From the NCBI RefSeq assembly GCF_024752355.1, contig NZ_JANTHZ010000004.1, positions 186,001-250,000 of the forward strand: 64,000 bases of DNA. The letters are read 5' to 3'. Each line of letters opens with the position of its first letter. Position 1 is the stretch's first letter. The translations under genes were made by a program, and so were the position numbers. Below the pieces are notes generated by a model. That model worked only from the letters and a program-made list of their open reading frames with translations. It did not search any database and was not told where the DNA came from. Source of the DNA: Ancylobacter mangrovi. GTDB taxonomy: Bacteria > Pseudomonadota > Alphaproteobacteria > Rhizobiales > Xanthobacteraceae. Below are positions 9,355 to 19,066 of the stretch, in pieces.

Positions 9355-10242
9355 TCAGGGACGGGCGGGCGCGCTCAAGCCGGCGAAATCCTCCTCGGAG
9401 AGCGCGATCGAGGCCGCCGCGACGTTCTCCTCCAGATGCGCCCGCTTCGAGGTGCCCGGGATCGGCAGCATCACCGGGCTGCGCTTCAGCACCCAGGCGA
9501 GTGCGATCTGGCCCGGGCTCGCCGCGTATTTGTGGGCCAGCGCGTCGACCACGCCGCCGGGACGGGCGAGATCGCCCGCGGCGAGCGGGAACCACGGGAT
9601 GAAGCCGATGGCGTTGCGCTCGCAATAGTCCAGCACCGCCTCGCTGGCGCGGTCGGCGAGGTTGTAGCGGTTCTGCACCGTGGCGACGGGGAAGACCCTG
9701 CGCGCCGCCTCGATGTCCTCCACCGAGACCTCGCTGAGGCCGGCGAAGCGGATCACGCCCTCGTCGAGGAGCTGGCGCACCGCCGCGAACTGCTCGTCGC
9801 GCGGCACCGCCGGGTCGATGCGGTGGAGCTGCCACAGGTCGATCCGCTCGACGCCGAGCAGTTCGCGGCTGCGATGGGCCTGGCCGATCAGGTAGTCGGG
9901 CTTGCCATTGGGCGTCCAGACGCTCGGCCCCGGCCGCAGCAGCCCGGCCTTGGTGGCGACGAACAGCCCCTCATAGGGATGCAGCGCCTCGCGGATCAGC
10001 TTCTCCGAGACTTCGGGGCCGTAGGAATCAGCGGTGTCGATGAAGTCGACGCCGAGCTCGGGCAGCGCCTTCAGCGTGCGCAGCGCCTCGGCGCGGTCGG
10101 CGGGCTCGCCCCAGATGCCGGGGCCGGTCAGGCGCATGGCGCCGAAGCCGAGACGATGGACCGCCCGCTCGCCGCCGATGCGGAACGAGCCGGCGGCGGA
10201 AGCACTGATGGCGGAGGTGGGGGAAGCGGAGGTGGGAGACAT
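9355..10242 (-). CDS. Aldo/keto reductase
   Basis: 295 residues in a TIM barrel. The catalytic tetrad is readable: Asp in [10 protein letters not shown], Tyr in the same motif, Lys in FVATKAG and His in WQLHRID. The C-terminal [17 protein letters not shown] binds the NADPH phosphate. It reduces aldehydes or ketones; substrate unknown. ATG 10242 has AAGGGTG upstream; the N-terminal leader has a short repeat ([17 protein letters not shown]) from GC-rich DNA and is probably disordered. Transcribed toward the DUF1348 gene. Confidence 0.92.
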   Translation of the reverse strand: MSPTSASPTSAISASAAGSFRIGGERAVHRLGFGAMRLTGPGIWGEPADRAEALRTLKALPELGVDFIDTADSYGPEVSEKLIREALHPYEGLFVATKAGLLRPGPSVWTPNGKPDYLIGQAHRSRELLGVERIDLWQLHRIDPAVPRDEQFAAVRQLLDEGVIRFAGLSEVSVEDIEAARRVFPVATVQNRYNLADRASEAVLDYCERNAIGFIPWFPLAAGDLARPGGVVDALAHKYAASPGQIALAWVLKRSPVMLPIPGTSKRAHLEENVAAASIALSEEDFAGLSAPARP

Positions 10243-10509
10243 GAAGCACCCTTGATGTCGCGGTCGAACGGACAGAATTGCTGGCCGCAAGGTACTCCTT
10301 TCTGCCGCCCTGTCTTCCCGATCCGAACGTGCCGCGACGCCAGCAAGGGCAACGCCGGAATCATCTCTTCGTGTACGCGAACACTATCGCGCGCGGTGCC
10401 ATGTTGGGCTGCCCGCCGACCGGATGCGGTTTTTTCTCGATCCCGGCGTCACCCTGCGCGGTTAAGATGGCGGGAAACGTCGCTGACGTCCCGCAGCGAG
10501 GAGGGCCGC

Positions 10510-11352
10510 ATGAGCCTGCGCAAGAAATTCGTCGTCGAGCCCGGCACCCGGATCAGGCTGAAGGACGTCGACGCCTCCTTCCACGGCGACTACGCTTCCG
10601 CCGAGCACGCGAAGGCGGACCTCGCGCGCAACGTGGCACGCCTCGCCGAGCTGCAGCAGAAGCTGTTCGCCGAGAAGAAGCACGCGCTGCTGGTGGTGCT
10701 GCAGGGCATCGACGCCGCCGGCAAGGACGGCACCTGCTGGCACGTCATGGCAGCGATGAACCCGCTCGGCACCTATGTGAAGAGCTTCAAGCAGCCGACA
10801 GAGCAGGAGCTGCGCCACGATTTCCTGTGGCGCGTGCATCCCTTCGCGCCCGGGCTCGGCCAGGTCGCGGTGTTCAACCGATCGCATTATGAGAACGTGC
10901 TGGTGGTGCGCGTGCACGAGCTGACGCCGAAGCCGGTCTGGTCGACCTATTACGACACCATCAACGCCTTCGAGACGACGCTCGCCAATGCCGGCGTCAC
11001 CATCCTCAAATTCTTCCTCTACATCACGCCCGAGGAGCAGCTCGAGCGCTTCCGCCAGCGTCTCGACGACCCGGCGCGGCAATGGAAGATCAGCGAATCC
11101 GACTACACCGAGCGCGCCTGCTGGAACCAGTATATCGACGCCTATGAGGACATGCTGGAGAAGTGCTCGACGGCGCACGCGCCGTGGTATGTCATCCCCT
11201 CCAACCACAAATGGTTCCGCAACCTCGCCGTCTCCAGCATCATCGAGGCGACGCTCGACGACATGAAGCTGCAACTGCCCGAGCCGAGCGTCGACATCGA
11301 CGAGATCCGCCGCAAATACCATCAGGCGGCGAAGGAAGGTTCGCCGCAGTGA
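10510..11352 (+). CDS. ppk2: Polyphosphate:nucleotide phosphotransferase, PPK2 family (class III-like)
   Basis: 280 residues. Walker A GIDAAGKDGT, then the PPK2 signature blocks KSFKQPTEQELRHDFLWRVH, VAVFNRSHYENVLVVRVH and APWYVIPSNHKWFRNLAVS. It transfers phosphate from polyphosphate to AMP, ADP or other nucleotides. Overall pattern (PTEQEL, LWRVH, DRSHYE-type NRSHYE) resembles class III enzymes that act on both AMP and ADP, but class needs an alignment. ATG 10510 follows GAGGGCCGC. Stands alone between divergent and convergent neighbours. Confidence 0.92.
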   Translation: MSLRKKFVVEPGTRIRLKDVDASFHGDYASAEHAKADLARNVARLAELQQKLFAEKKHALLVVLQGIDAAGKDGTCWHVMAAMNPLGTYVKSFKQPTEQELRHDFLWRVHPFAPGLGQVAVFNRSHYENVLVVRVHELTPKPVWSTYYDTINAFETTLANAGVTILKFFLYITPEEQLERFRQRLDDPARQWKISESDYTERACWNQYIDAYEDMLEKCSTAHAPWYVIPSNHKWFRNLAVSSIIEATLDDMKLQLPEPSVDIDEIRRKYHQAAKEGSPQ

Positions 11353-11389
11353 CCGTAAATAGCCGGCTAAGGACGAGCCCGCCGGCCCC

Positions 11390-13714
11390 TCACCGCCGCT
11401 TCAGCGCGTCCATCAGCGCGGCGCCGAGCGCGCCCTGCGGCTCGCGTGCTGGCGCCTTGGCGGGCGGGCGGCCGCCGCCCGGCTTGCCCCGCTCCTCGCG
11501 GGCGCCGCGCCCGGGCGCGTCCCGCCCGGCCGGCCCGCCGGCCTCGCGGCGCATGGAGAGGGCGATGCGCTTGCGCTTCAGGTCGATGTCCAGCACCCGC
11601 ACCTTCACCACGTCGCCGACCTTCACCACCTCATGGGCGTCCTTCACGAAGCGGTCGGCGAGCTGGGAGACGTGCACCAGCCCGTCCTGATGCACGCCGA
11701 TGTCGACGAAGGCGCCGAAGGCGGCGACGTTCGTCACCGTGCCTTCCAGCTCCATGCCGGGCTTGAGGTCCTTCATCTCCGAGACGTCCTCGGCGAAGGT
11801 CGCGGTGCGGAAGGCCGGGCGCGGGTCGCGGCCCGGCTTCTCCAGCTCGGCGATGATGTCGCGCACCGTCGGCAGGCCGAAGCGCTCGTCGGCGAAGGCG
11901 CGCGGGTCCACCGCTCCCAGCGCCGCGCTGTCGCCCATCAGCGTGCGCAGGTCGCGCCCGCAGGCGGCGACGATCCGGCGCGCCACGCCATAGGCCTCGG
12001 GATGCACGGCCGAGGCGTCGAGCGGCTCGGAACCGTCGCGGATGCGCAGGAAGCCGGCGCACTGCTCGAAGGTGCGCGGGCCGAGCCGCGCCACGTCGAG
12101 AAGCTGGCGGCGGCTGGCGAAGGGTCCGTTGGCGTCGCGATGCGCCACCACCGCCTCGGCGAGCGAGGCGCCGAGCCCCGACACCCGCGCCAGCAGCGAG
12201 GCGGAGGCGGTGTTGAGGTCGACGCCGACCGCGTTCACCGCGTCCTCGACCACACCGTCCAGCGCGCGCGCCAGATGGTACTGGTCGACATCGTGCTGGT
12301 ACTGGCCGACGCCGATCGACTTCGGCTCGATCTTCACCAGTTCGGCGAGCGGGTCCTGCAGCCGCCGTGCGATCGAGACCGCGCCGCGCAGCGAGACGTC
12401 GAGGCCGGGGAACTCGGCGGCCGCCGCCTCCGAGGCCGAATAGACCGAGGCGCCGGCCTCCGACACCACCACCTTGATCGGCTTGGGCGGCGGCATGTCG
12501 GCGAGCATCTCGGCCACCAGCTTCTCGGTTTCGCGGCTGCCGGTGCCGTTGCCGATCGCCACCAGCTCGACGCCGTGCCGGCGGATCAGGTTCGCGAGCT
12601 CGCCCTGCGTGCCGCGCACGTCGTTCTTCGGCGGGAAGGGATAGACGGTGGACGTCGTCAACAGCTTGCCGGTGCCGTCCACCACCGCCACCTTGACGCC
12701 GGTGCGGATGCCCGGATCGAGCCCCATCGTCGCCCGCGAGCCGGCCGGCGCGGCGAGCAGCAGGTCCTTGAGGTTGCGCGCGAAGACGTTGATGGCCTCG
12801 GTCTCCGCCCGCATCCGCAGTTCGGTCATGAGGTCGATCGACAGATGGAGCGCCAGCTTGACCCGCCAGGTCCAGCCGGCCACCTCCATCAGCCAGACAT
12901 CGGCCGGCAGCCGCGCGCCGATGTCGTAGGCCTCGGCGATCATCCGCACCGCCGGCTTCACCGGCGCGGGATCGTCCGCATCCGCCTCGATCTCCAGCGC
13001 CAGCACCTCCTCGTTGCGCCCGCGCAGCATGGCGAGGGCGCGGTGGCTCGGGACGTTCGCCCAGCGCTCCACATGGTCGAAATAGTCGGAGAACTTGGCG
13101 CCCGCCTCCTGCTTGCCGTCGACCACGCGCGCGCGCAGGCTGGCATTGGCCTTCAGGTAGCCGCGCAGCCGGCCGATCAGCTCCGCGTTCTGCGCGAACT
13201 GCTCGGAGAGGATGTCGCGCGCGCCCTCCAGCGCGCTCTTCGCGTCCGGCACCTCGTCGGTGATATAGGCCTTGGCGAGTTCCGCCGGCACCTGCGCGCG
13301 GTCGGCCAGGATCGCCTCGGCCAGCGGGCCGAGGCCGCGCTCGCGGGCGATGTCGGCCCGGTTCCGGCGCTTGGGCTTGAATGGCAGGTAGATGTCCTCG
13401 AGCTCGGCCTTGGTCGCCGCGCCGGCGATCGCCGCCTCCAGCTCGTCGGTCAGCTTGCCCTGCTGGCGCACGGATTCGAGGATTGCGCCGCGCCGCGCCT
13501 CCAGCTCGCGCAGATAGATCAGCCGCTCGCCGAGCAGGCGGAGCTGGGTGTCGTCGAGCCCGCCGGTCGCCTCCTTGCGGTAGCGCGCGATGAAGGGAAT
13601 GGTGGCCCCCTCGTCGAGCAGGGCGATGGCGGCGGCGGCCTGCGGGGGACGCGCGCCGATCTCGTCGGCGATCTGGCGGGCAAGGCGGGCGGCGAGGGAA
13701 GAGCTGTCGGTCAT
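11390..13714 (-). CDS. tex: Tex-like RNA-binding transcription accessory protein
   Basis: 774 residues, full length. In order: N-terminal helical Tex domain ([22 protein letters not shown]), YqgF/RuvX-like resolvase domain ([23 protein letters not shown]), helix-hairpin-helix repeats ([24 protein letters not shown]) and an S1 RNA-binding domain ([31 protein letters not shown]). A low-complexity Gly/Arg/Pro-rich tail precedes the final helix. It binds nucleic acid and affects transcription. ATG 13714 is chosen because earlier in-frame codons lack similarity. Confidence 0.95.
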   Translation of the reverse strand: MTDSSSLAARLARQIADEIGARPPQAAAAIALLDEGATIPFIARYRKEATGGLDDTQLRLLGERLIYLRELEARRGAILESVRQQGKLTDELEAAIAGAATKAELEDIYLPFKPKRRNRADIARERGLGPLAEAILADRAQVPAELAKAYITDEVPDAKSALEGARDILSEQFAQNAELIGRLRGYLKANASLRARVVDGKQEAGAKFSDYFDHVERWANVPSHRALAMLRGRNEEVLALEIEADADDPAPVKPAVRMIAEAYDIGARLPADVWLMEVAGWTWRVKLALHLSIDLMTELRMRAETEAINVFARNLKDLLLAAPAGSRATMGLDPGIRTGVKVAVVDGTGKLLTTSTVYPFPPKNDVRGTQGELANLIRRHGVELVAIGNGTGSRETEKLVAEMLADMPPPKPIKVVVSEAGASVYSASEAAAAEFPGLDVSLRGAVSIARRLQDPLAELVKIEPKSIGVGQYQHDVDQYHLARALDGVVEDAVNAVGVDLNTASASLLARVSGLGASLAEAVVAHRDANGPFASRRQLLDVARLGPRTFEQCAGFLRIRDGSEPLDASAVHPEAYGVARRIVAACGRDLRTLMGDSAALGAVDPRAFADERFGLPTVRDIIAELEKPGRDPRPAFRTATFAEDVSEMKDLKPGMELEGTVTNVAAFGAFVDIGVHQDGLVHVSQLADRFVKDAHEVVKVGDVVKVRVLDIDLKRKRIALSMRREAGGPAGRDAPGRGAREERGKPGGGRPPAKAPAREPQGALGAALMDALKRR

Positions 13715-13888
13715 GCGCAACACGGAATCGCTTCGGGAAGCGAGACCATAGTCAGCCCGGCCCGCCCGCGCCACGCCCCCCGACCCGGGCACCGCCGGCC
13801 TGTGGGCAGCGCCCTCGCCGTGGACGGCGCGCCGCGCCGCCGCGCCTCACGCGGGCCGGAGTCCCGGCACCCGCGCGGGCCGCGCCCT

Positions 13889-13922
13889 CCTCAGAGCAGC
13901 GACTTCCTCAGAGCAGCGACTT
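13889..13922. repeat. 17-bp perfect tandem duplication at the end of an amidase gene
   Basis: CCTCAGAGCAGCGACTT occurs twice back to back (13889-13905 and 13906-13922). The copy at 13906 contains the stop of the FmdA-family gene; the other copy lies just after it, so codons for K-S-L-L-stop are present twice but in different frames. Looks like a recent slippage event with no effect on the protein. Confidence 0.85.
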
Positions 13923-14843
13923 GGGCAGCATCATGTGGATGCCCTTGTTGCCGTCGACGAGCTGCGTCACCCGCAGGTTCCCCGCCAGCGAGCAGAGCAT
14001 GTAGGCCTGGTTGCGCGAGAGATTGGTGCGCTCGCAGATATGCTTGACCATCTGGCGCGTCGCCTGCTTGGCGGCGTCGTCGAGATCCTCGTCGAGGCCG
14101 ATCGAGATGAGATGGGTCGCGCTCTCGGCGAACGGCCAGTCGAGCTCCATGTCCTTGCGCAGCGTCAGCCGGAAGGTGCCGGTGACGCCGGTCTCCAGCG
14201 CGGTGATGCACACCTCGCCGTCACCCTGCACGCCGTGGCCGTCGCCGGCGAAGAACAGCGCGCCCTCGTTGAACACCGGCAGGTAGAGCGTGGTGCCCGC
14301 GCGCAGCTCCTTGTTGTCCATGTTGCCGCCGAAGGCGCGCGGCACCGGCGAGCCGCAGCGCCCCCAGGCCGGCGGCGGGGCGGTGGCGATGATGCCGAAG
14401 AACGGGTCGAGCGGGATCTCCGTGCCCCAGGGCATGACGCAGACATTGCGCGCATGGTCGACCACCGGGTGGATGGTCTCGTAGTCGGTGAAGTCGTCCG
14501 GCAGCGTGCCGAGCAGCGGCAGGATGGAGACGAAGCCCCAGTCCTGGCGCACCTTCACGTCGAGGATGTCGACCTGCAGCACGTCCCCGGGCCGGGCGTC
14601 CTTCACGAATACCGGGCCGGTGATGAAGTGCGGGCCCGCGCCCTGCGGCAGCGTGTCCAGCGCCAGCGCGTAGTCCTCGGGAACGGGAAGGTTGTCGGGC
14701 AGCGTCTCCTTGCCGCCGGCGGGGAAGGAATGCAGCGTCACCACGTCGCCGGAGCTCACCTCCAGGATCGGCGGGGTCGAGCTGTCGAGATAGCCCCAGA
14801 CCATGTTTTCCGGCGTGGAGGGGATTTCAAAGCGGCGCGACAT
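13908..14843 (-). CDS. Acetamidase/formamidase (FmdA/AmdA) family protein, short form
   Basis: 311 residues, the short (about 300-residue) form of the family. Visible: MVWGYLDSSTPPILEVSSGDVVTLHS, GPVFVKDARPGDVLQVDILDV, PPPAWGRCGSPVPRAFGGNMDNKEL and the active-site-region motif GDGHGVQGDGEV near residues 208-219. It should hydrolyse short aliphatic amides to ammonia and acid in the cytoplasm. It follows urtE by 35 bp on the same strand, like the fmdDEF-fmdA arrangement known for formamide use, so the importer probably brings its substrate. GGGAG precedes the ATG. Exact substrate unknown. Confidence 0.88.
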   Translation of the reverse strand: MSRRFEIPSTPENMVWGYLDSSTPPILEVSSGDVVTLHSFPAGGKETLPDNLPVPEDYALALDTLPQGAGPHFITGPVFVKDARPGDVLQVDILDVKVRQDWGFVSILPLLGTLPDDFTDYETIHPVVDHARNVCVMPWGTEIPLDPFFGIIATAPPPAWGRCGSPVPRAFGGNMDNKELRAGTTLYLPVFNEGALFFAGDGHGVQGDGEVCITALETGVTGTFRLTLRKDMELDWPFAESATHLISIGLDEDLDDAAKQATRQMVKHICERTNLSRNQAYMLCSLAGNLRVTQLVDGNKGIHMMLPKSLL

Positions 14844-14878
14844 GCGTAACTCCCGATGCGGTGGGCAAAAAACGAGGA

Positions 14879-15571
14879 TCAGACGGCGATGAAGCGGGTG
14901 AGGTTCTCCCGGCTCATCACCTCGGCTCGGCCGGTCTCCACGACCGCACCGCGCGACAGCACCACGAAGGCGTCGGCGGTGGCGATCGCGAAGTCGAGAT
15001 ACTGCTCGACCAGCAGGATCGACATCCGCCCCTTCAGCGCGCGCAGCACCTCGCCGATAGCGGCGACGATGTTGGGCTGTATGCCCTCGGTCGGCTCATC
15101 AAGGATGAGGAGCCGCGGGCGGGTGACGAGGGCGCGGGCGATGGCGAGCTGCTGCTGCTGGCCGCCCGAGAGCGCGCCGCCCGAGCGTTTCCACATCTCG
15201 CGCAGCACCGGGAACAGGCTCACCGCCTCCTCCACCACCCCGGTGCCGTAGGTGCCGTGGGCGCGGGCGGCGGCCTCGATGTTCTCGCCGATGGTGAGCT
15301 CGGAGAAGATCTCGCGCCCCTGCGGCACATAGGCGATGCCGGCGCGCGAACGCCGGTGCGGCGACCAGCCGGTGATGTCCTGCCCGTCCAGCAGCACCCG
15401 GCCGGAGGTGGGCGCGAGCAGGCCCATGATGCAGCGCAGGAGCGTGGTCTTGCCCGCCCCGTTGCGGCCGAGCACGGCGAGGCACTCGCCCGGCGCGATG
15501 CCGAAGCCGACATGGCGCAGCACCTGGGCCGAGCCGTAATGCTGGTCGAGCTCTTCGATGCGAAACTGCAT
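14879..15571 (-). CDS. urtE: Urea/short-chain amide ABC transporter ATP-binding protein UrtE
   Basis: 230 residues. Walker A GRNGAGKTT, Q-loop in YVPQGREIFSELT, signature LSGGQQQQLAIARAL, Walker B LLILDEPTEGIQP and H-loop region ILLVEQ. GIAYVPQGREIFSELTIGEN and TEGIQPNIV are typical of UrtE rather than LivF. The ATG 15571 starts two bases after the urtD stop region. Fifth importer gene of urtABCDE; drives uptake of urea or amides. Confidence 0.93.
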   Translation of the reverse strand: MQFRIEELDQHYGSAQVLRHVGFGIAPGECLAVLGRNGAGKTTLLRCIMGLLAPTSGRVLLDGQDITGWSPHRRSRAGIAYVPQGREIFSELTIGENIEAAARAHGTYGTGVVEEAVSLFPVLREMWKRSGGALSGGQQQQLAIARALVTRPRLLILDEPTEGIQPNIVAAIGEVLRALKGRMSILLVEQYLDFAIATADAFVVLSRGAVVETGRAEVMSRENLTRFIAV

Positions 15572-15573
15572 GT

Positions 15574-16302
15574 TCAGCGCCCCAGATAGACCTCGACCAC
15601 CGCCGGGTCCGCCCGCACCCTGTCCATCGAGCCTTCGAACAGCGTGCGCCCCTCGTGCAGCACCGTCACCCGGTCGGCGATGCGCTCGACGAAATCCATG
15701 TCGTGCTCGACGACCACGATCGCCCGGTCCGGGCGCTTCAGCGCACGCACCAGGCTCGCCGTGCGCTCGGTCTCCTCGTCGGTGAGGCCGGCGACCGGCT
15801 CGTCGAGCATCAGCACCTTGGGCTCGGAGGCGAGCACCATGCCGATCTCCAGCCACTGCTTCTGGCCATGGCTGAGCGCACCGGCGAGCGCGTCCGCCTT
15901 GTCGGCGAGCCGTACCGTCTCCAGCACCTCGCCGACGCGGTCCTCCAGCGCGGGCGTGTCGAGCCGGCTGCGGAAGCCGACATCGGCGCCGATGGCGATG
16001 TGCTGGCGCACGCTCAGCCCCTCGAACACGCTCGGCTTCTGGAACTTGCGGCGGATGCCGGCCCGCGCGATCGCCGCCTCGCTGCGGCCGACGATCTCAT
16101 GCGCGCCGTCGAACAGCACCCGCCCCTGCTTCGGCCGGGTGATGCCGGAGATGACGTCGAGCAGCGTCGTCTTGCCCGCCCCGTTGGGGCCGATCACCGC
16201 GCGCACCTCGCCATAGTCGATGGCGAGCGAGAGGTCGTCGATCGCCTGGAAGCTGCCGAAGCGCACGCTCAGGCCGTCGACGAGAAGCGCGGTCATCGCC
16301 AT
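15574..16302 (-). CDS. urtD: Urea/short-chain amide ABC transporter ATP-binding protein UrtD
   Basis: 242 residues. Walker A GPNGAGKTT, RRKFQKPSVFEGLSV (Q-loop, characteristic of UrtD), signature LSHGQKQWLEIGMVLA, Walker B VLMLDEPVAGLT and VVVEHDMDFVERIAD. The LSHGQKQWLEIGM signature separates UrtD from LivG. ATG 16302 forms a TGATG overlap with the urtC stop; a second ATG six bases later is possible. Confidence 0.94.
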   Translation of the reverse strand: MAMTALLVDGLSVRFGSFQAIDDLSLAIDYGEVRAVIGPNGAGKTTLLDVISGITRPKQGRVLFDGAHEIVGRSEAAIARAGIRRKFQKPSVFEGLSVRQHIAIGADVGFRSRLDTPALEDRVGEVLETVRLADKADALAGALSHGQKQWLEIGMVLASEPKVLMLDEPVAGLTDEETERTASLVRALKRPDRAIVVVEHDMDFVERIADRVTVLHEGRTLFEGSMDRVRADPAVVEVYLGR

Positions 16303-17396
16303 CAGCGCGCCTCCCCGACTTCGGCCGCGATCCGCTTCGGCCCCATGGGGCGCACCAGCTTCAGCCGGGCGAGGTCGATCAGCCCGTTGGGGAACACCAG
16401 CACCACCAGCACGATGAGGCCGGAGAGGATGAAGGGCCACACGTCCGGCGCCGCCGAGGAGAGCCAGAACTTCACCGCGTTGACGAGCAGCGCTCCGATC
16501 ACCGCGCCGACCAGATGGCCGCGCCCGCCGATCGCCACCCACACCGCGATCTCCAGCGACAGCTCCGGCGAGAGCAGGCGCGGGTTGATGATGCCGACCT
16601 GCGGCACGTAGAGCATGCCGGCGATCATCGCGATCACGGCGGACAGGCACCAGACGGTGAGCTTGAGCCGCAGCGTCTCGTAACCGAGCGTGCGCAGGCG
16701 GGTCTCGTCGTCCCGCGTCGCCAGCATCAGCGCGCCGAAGCGGCTGCCCACCAGCCAGCGGCAGCCGACAAGCACCCCCGCCAGCACCACCAGCGAGGCC
16801 ACGGCGAGCCCGGTGATCATGCCGCTGGTGCCCATCGGCCAGCCGAACATGACGGTGAAGCCGGTCATGCCGTTATTGCCGCCGAAACCGGTGTCGTTCC
16901 GGAACATCAGCAGCATCGCCACATAGACCAGCGCCTGGGTGATGATGGCGAAATAGACCCCGCTCACCCGCGAGCGGAACGAGACGTAGCCGAACACGCC
17001 GGCGATCAGCAGCGTGACGACGACCGCCGCCAGCAGCGCATAGGGGAAGAAATCGAAGCCGGCCCAGTAGAAGGGGAAGTCTTTCCAGCCCATGAACTGG
17101 AGGAAGTCCGGCACCGTGCCCGTCACCACGAAGGAGTGCTTCAGCAGGTACATGGCGACGACATAGCCGCCGACGGCGAAGAACAGGCCGTGGCCGAGCG
17201 ACAATATGCCCAGATACCCCCAGATGAGATCGAGCGAGAGCGCCAGCACCGCGAAGGCGGCGAGCTGGCCGATCGCGTTGGCGAGGTAGCGCGACAGGCC
17301 GAACGGCGTGCCGGCGAACAGCGCCATCGCCAGCGCCACCACGACGAGCAGCCCGACGAGGCCGAGGAAGGGCCAGTCCGCGGTCCAGCGTTTCAT
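16302..17396 (-). CDS. urtC: Urea/short-chain amide ABC transporter permease UrtC
   Basis: 364 residues, eight to ten membrane segments. LDLIWGYLGILSLGHGLFFAVGGYVVAMYL is the BPD_transp_2 motif, and the extended loop with LQFMGWKDFPFYW and NDTGFGGNNGMTGF is typical of UrtC. ATG 17396 overlaps the urtB stop (ATGA). Inner-membrane channel partner of UrtB. Confidence 0.95.
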   Translation of the reverse strand: MKRWTADWPFLGLVGLLVVVALAMALFAGTPFGLSRYLANAIGQLAAFAVLALSLDLIWGYLGILSLGHGLFFAVGGYVVAMYLLKHSFVVTGTVPDFLQFMGWKDFPFYWAGFDFFPYALLAAVVVTLLIAGVFGYVSFRSRVSGVYFAIITQALVYVAMLLMFRNDTGFGGNNGMTGFTVMFGWPMGTSGMITGLAVASLVVLAGVLVGCRWLVGSRFGALMLATRDDETRLRTLGYETLRLKLTVWCLSAVIAMIAGMLYVPQVGIINPRLLSPELSLEIAVWVAIGGRGHLVGAVIGALLVNAVKFWLSSAAPDVWPFILSGLIVLVVLVFPNGLIDLARLKLVRPMGPKRIAAEVGEAR

Positions 17397-19000
17397 TTGC
17401 GCCGCCCCTTCACCGCGAACAGGCCCTCGGGCCGCCATTGCAGGAAGGCGATGATCATCAGCAGCACGATCACCTTGGCCGCAACCGCGCCCCAGAGCGG
17501 CTCGATCAGCACGTTGATCTGCCCGATGCCGAGCGCGGCGACGACGGTCCCGGCGATGGTGCCGACCCCGCCGAGCACCACCACCATGAAGCTGTCGATG
17601 ATGAAGTTCTGCCCCATCTGCGGGTTCACCGAATAGATCGGCGACAGGGCGAGCCCGGCGAGGCCCGCGAGCCCGGAGCCGAGCCCGAACGCCATCATGT
17701 CGACGCGGCGCGTGGGAATGCCGATGCAGGCCGCCATGTCGCGGTTCTGCGTCACCGCCCGGATGTTGAGCCCGAGCGGCGTCTTGCGCACCACGAGCCA
17801 GGTCAGGGTGAGCGTCACGATCGCGAAGGCAATCGCGAACATGCGGTTCCAGGTGAAGATGAAGTCGCCGATCACCGGCACCCCGCCGGAGACGTAGAAC
17901 GGCGTCTCGAACTGGAGGTTCTGGGTGCCGAACACGACCCGCACCAGGTTGATCAGGAACAGGCTCACCGCCCAGGTGGCGAGCAGGCTCATCAGCGGGC
18001 GCCGGTAGAGATGGCGCAGCAGCGAGACCTCGATGGCGATGCCGATGGCGGCGGTGACGAGGAAGGCAGCCGGGATGGCGAGCACGAGGTACCAGTCGAG
18101 CAGCGAGGGCGCGGCGTAGCGCAGCCCCTGCTGCACCAGCCAGGTGACATAGGCGCCGATCATGATCAGCTCGCCCTGGGCGAGGTTGATGACCCCCATC
18201 AGCCCGAAGATGATGGCGAGGCCGATCGCCGCCATGAACAGGATCGAGGCGAAGCTCAGCCCGTTATAGAGCGTCGCCAGCGCGTCGCCGATGGCGATGC
18301 CGCGCTCGATCCGCGCGCTCGCCGCGTCCACTGCCCGCCGGAAGTCGTCATTCGAGGCGTAGGCGGGATCGCTGGTCAGCGCCGAGACCTTGGTCAACGC
18401 CCGGCGGCTGGGGTTCTCCGCGATGCTCGCCAGCGCCCGGATGCGGGCGGCGGGATCGGAGGCGTTGAGCGCGGCGGTCTGCGCCAGCGCGTCGATCTGC
18501 TCGCGCAGGCCGGCATCGGTCTCGCTGGCCGCGGCCGCCTCGAGGAGCCCGTCGGGGATCTGCGACGGCTTGCGCTCCAGCGTCTTCAGCGCCGCCTCGC
18601 GCGCGCCGACCGCGCTCGCGCTGCGCAGGGCGAGGGCGGCATCGGCGAGCTGGAACACGGAGCGGTTCTTGAGGCTGGCGAGCGGCTTGCGCGCCTTGTC
18701 ACCCGGCTCGCGCGGGGCGCGGGTGAGCGCGTCGAGCCCGGCTTCCGCCAGCACCGCGCTCTCCTCGTCGCAGGCGAGGCCGCGCGCCAGCACCGCCCCG
18801 GCGAGCGGCGCGGCCCAGGCGCGGTCCTCCGCGCTGCCGTTCGCCGCCACGTCGAGCAGCGCCGTGCCCGCCTGCCCCATCTGCCCCGCATCGCCGCACA
18901 GGTCGGCGACGAGCGCGGCGCGGTCGAGCGGCGCCGCCTGGGCACCGGAGGCCAGCAGCAGGAGGCAGGACAGGAGGATCGGCAGGCGCCAGAAGCTCAT
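17393..19000 (-). CDS. urtB: Urea/short-chain amide ABC transporter permease UrtB
   Basis: 535 residues. A signal peptide (LSCLLLLASGAQA) leads into an Ala-rich helical periplasmic domain of about 210 residues, then the branched-chain-type permease core (FGLMGVINLAQGELIMIGAYVTWLVQQ, LGLNIRAVTQNRDMAACIGIPTRRVDM, GGVGTIAGTVVAALGIGQINVLIEP). The long N-terminal extension and the last motif identify UrtB rather than LivH. It is 66 bp after urtA. Confidence 0.95.
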   Translation of the reverse strand: MSFWRLPILLSCLLLLASGAQAAPLDRAALVADLCGDAGQMGQAGTALLDVAANGSAEDRAWAAPLAGAVLARGLACDEESAVLAEAGLDALTRAPREPGDKARKPLASLKNRSVFQLADAALALRSASAVGAREAALKTLERKPSQIPDGLLEAAAASETDAGLREQIDALAQTAALNASDPAARIRALASIAENPSRRALTKVSALTSDPAYASNDDFRRAVDAASARIERGIAIGDALATLYNGLSFASILFMAAIGLAIIFGLMGVINLAQGELIMIGAYVTWLVQQGLRYAAPSLLDWYLVLAIPAAFLVTAAIGIAIEVSLLRHLYRRPLMSLLATWAVSLFLINLVRVVFGTQNLQFETPFYVSGGVPVIGDFIFTWNRMFAIAFAIVTLTLTWLVVRKTPLGLNIRAVTQNRDMAACIGIPTRRVDMMAFGLGSGLAGLAGLALSPIYSVNPQMGQNFIIDSFMVVVLGGVGTIAGTVVAALGIGQINVLIEPLWGAVAAKVIVLLMIIAFLQWRPEGLFAVKGRRK

Positions 19001-19011
19001 CAGGCCATCAA

Positions 19012-19041
19012 GACGGCCGCCCCGGACAGGACGGCCGCCCC
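19012..19041. repeat. Direct repeat GACGGCCGCCCC, 18-bp spacing, in the urtA-urtB gap
   Basis: The 12-mer occurs at 19012-19023 and 19030-19041 in the 66-bp gap between urtA and urtB. It could form alternative RNA structure after the binding-protein gene or be simple slippage. No hairpin with a T-tract is seen here. Confidence 0.4.
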
Positions 19042-19066
19042 TTCATGTTGCGGGAATGCCGGGGGA

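Noticed and set aside
11633-14047. 804-codon open frame antisense to tex and the first amidase
   Set aside because: Spans two unrelated real genes and has no recognisable domain.
19012-19041. CRISPR-like repeat in the urtA-urtB gap
   Set aside because: Only two 12-base copies with a 6-base spacer, GC-rich, no cas genes.
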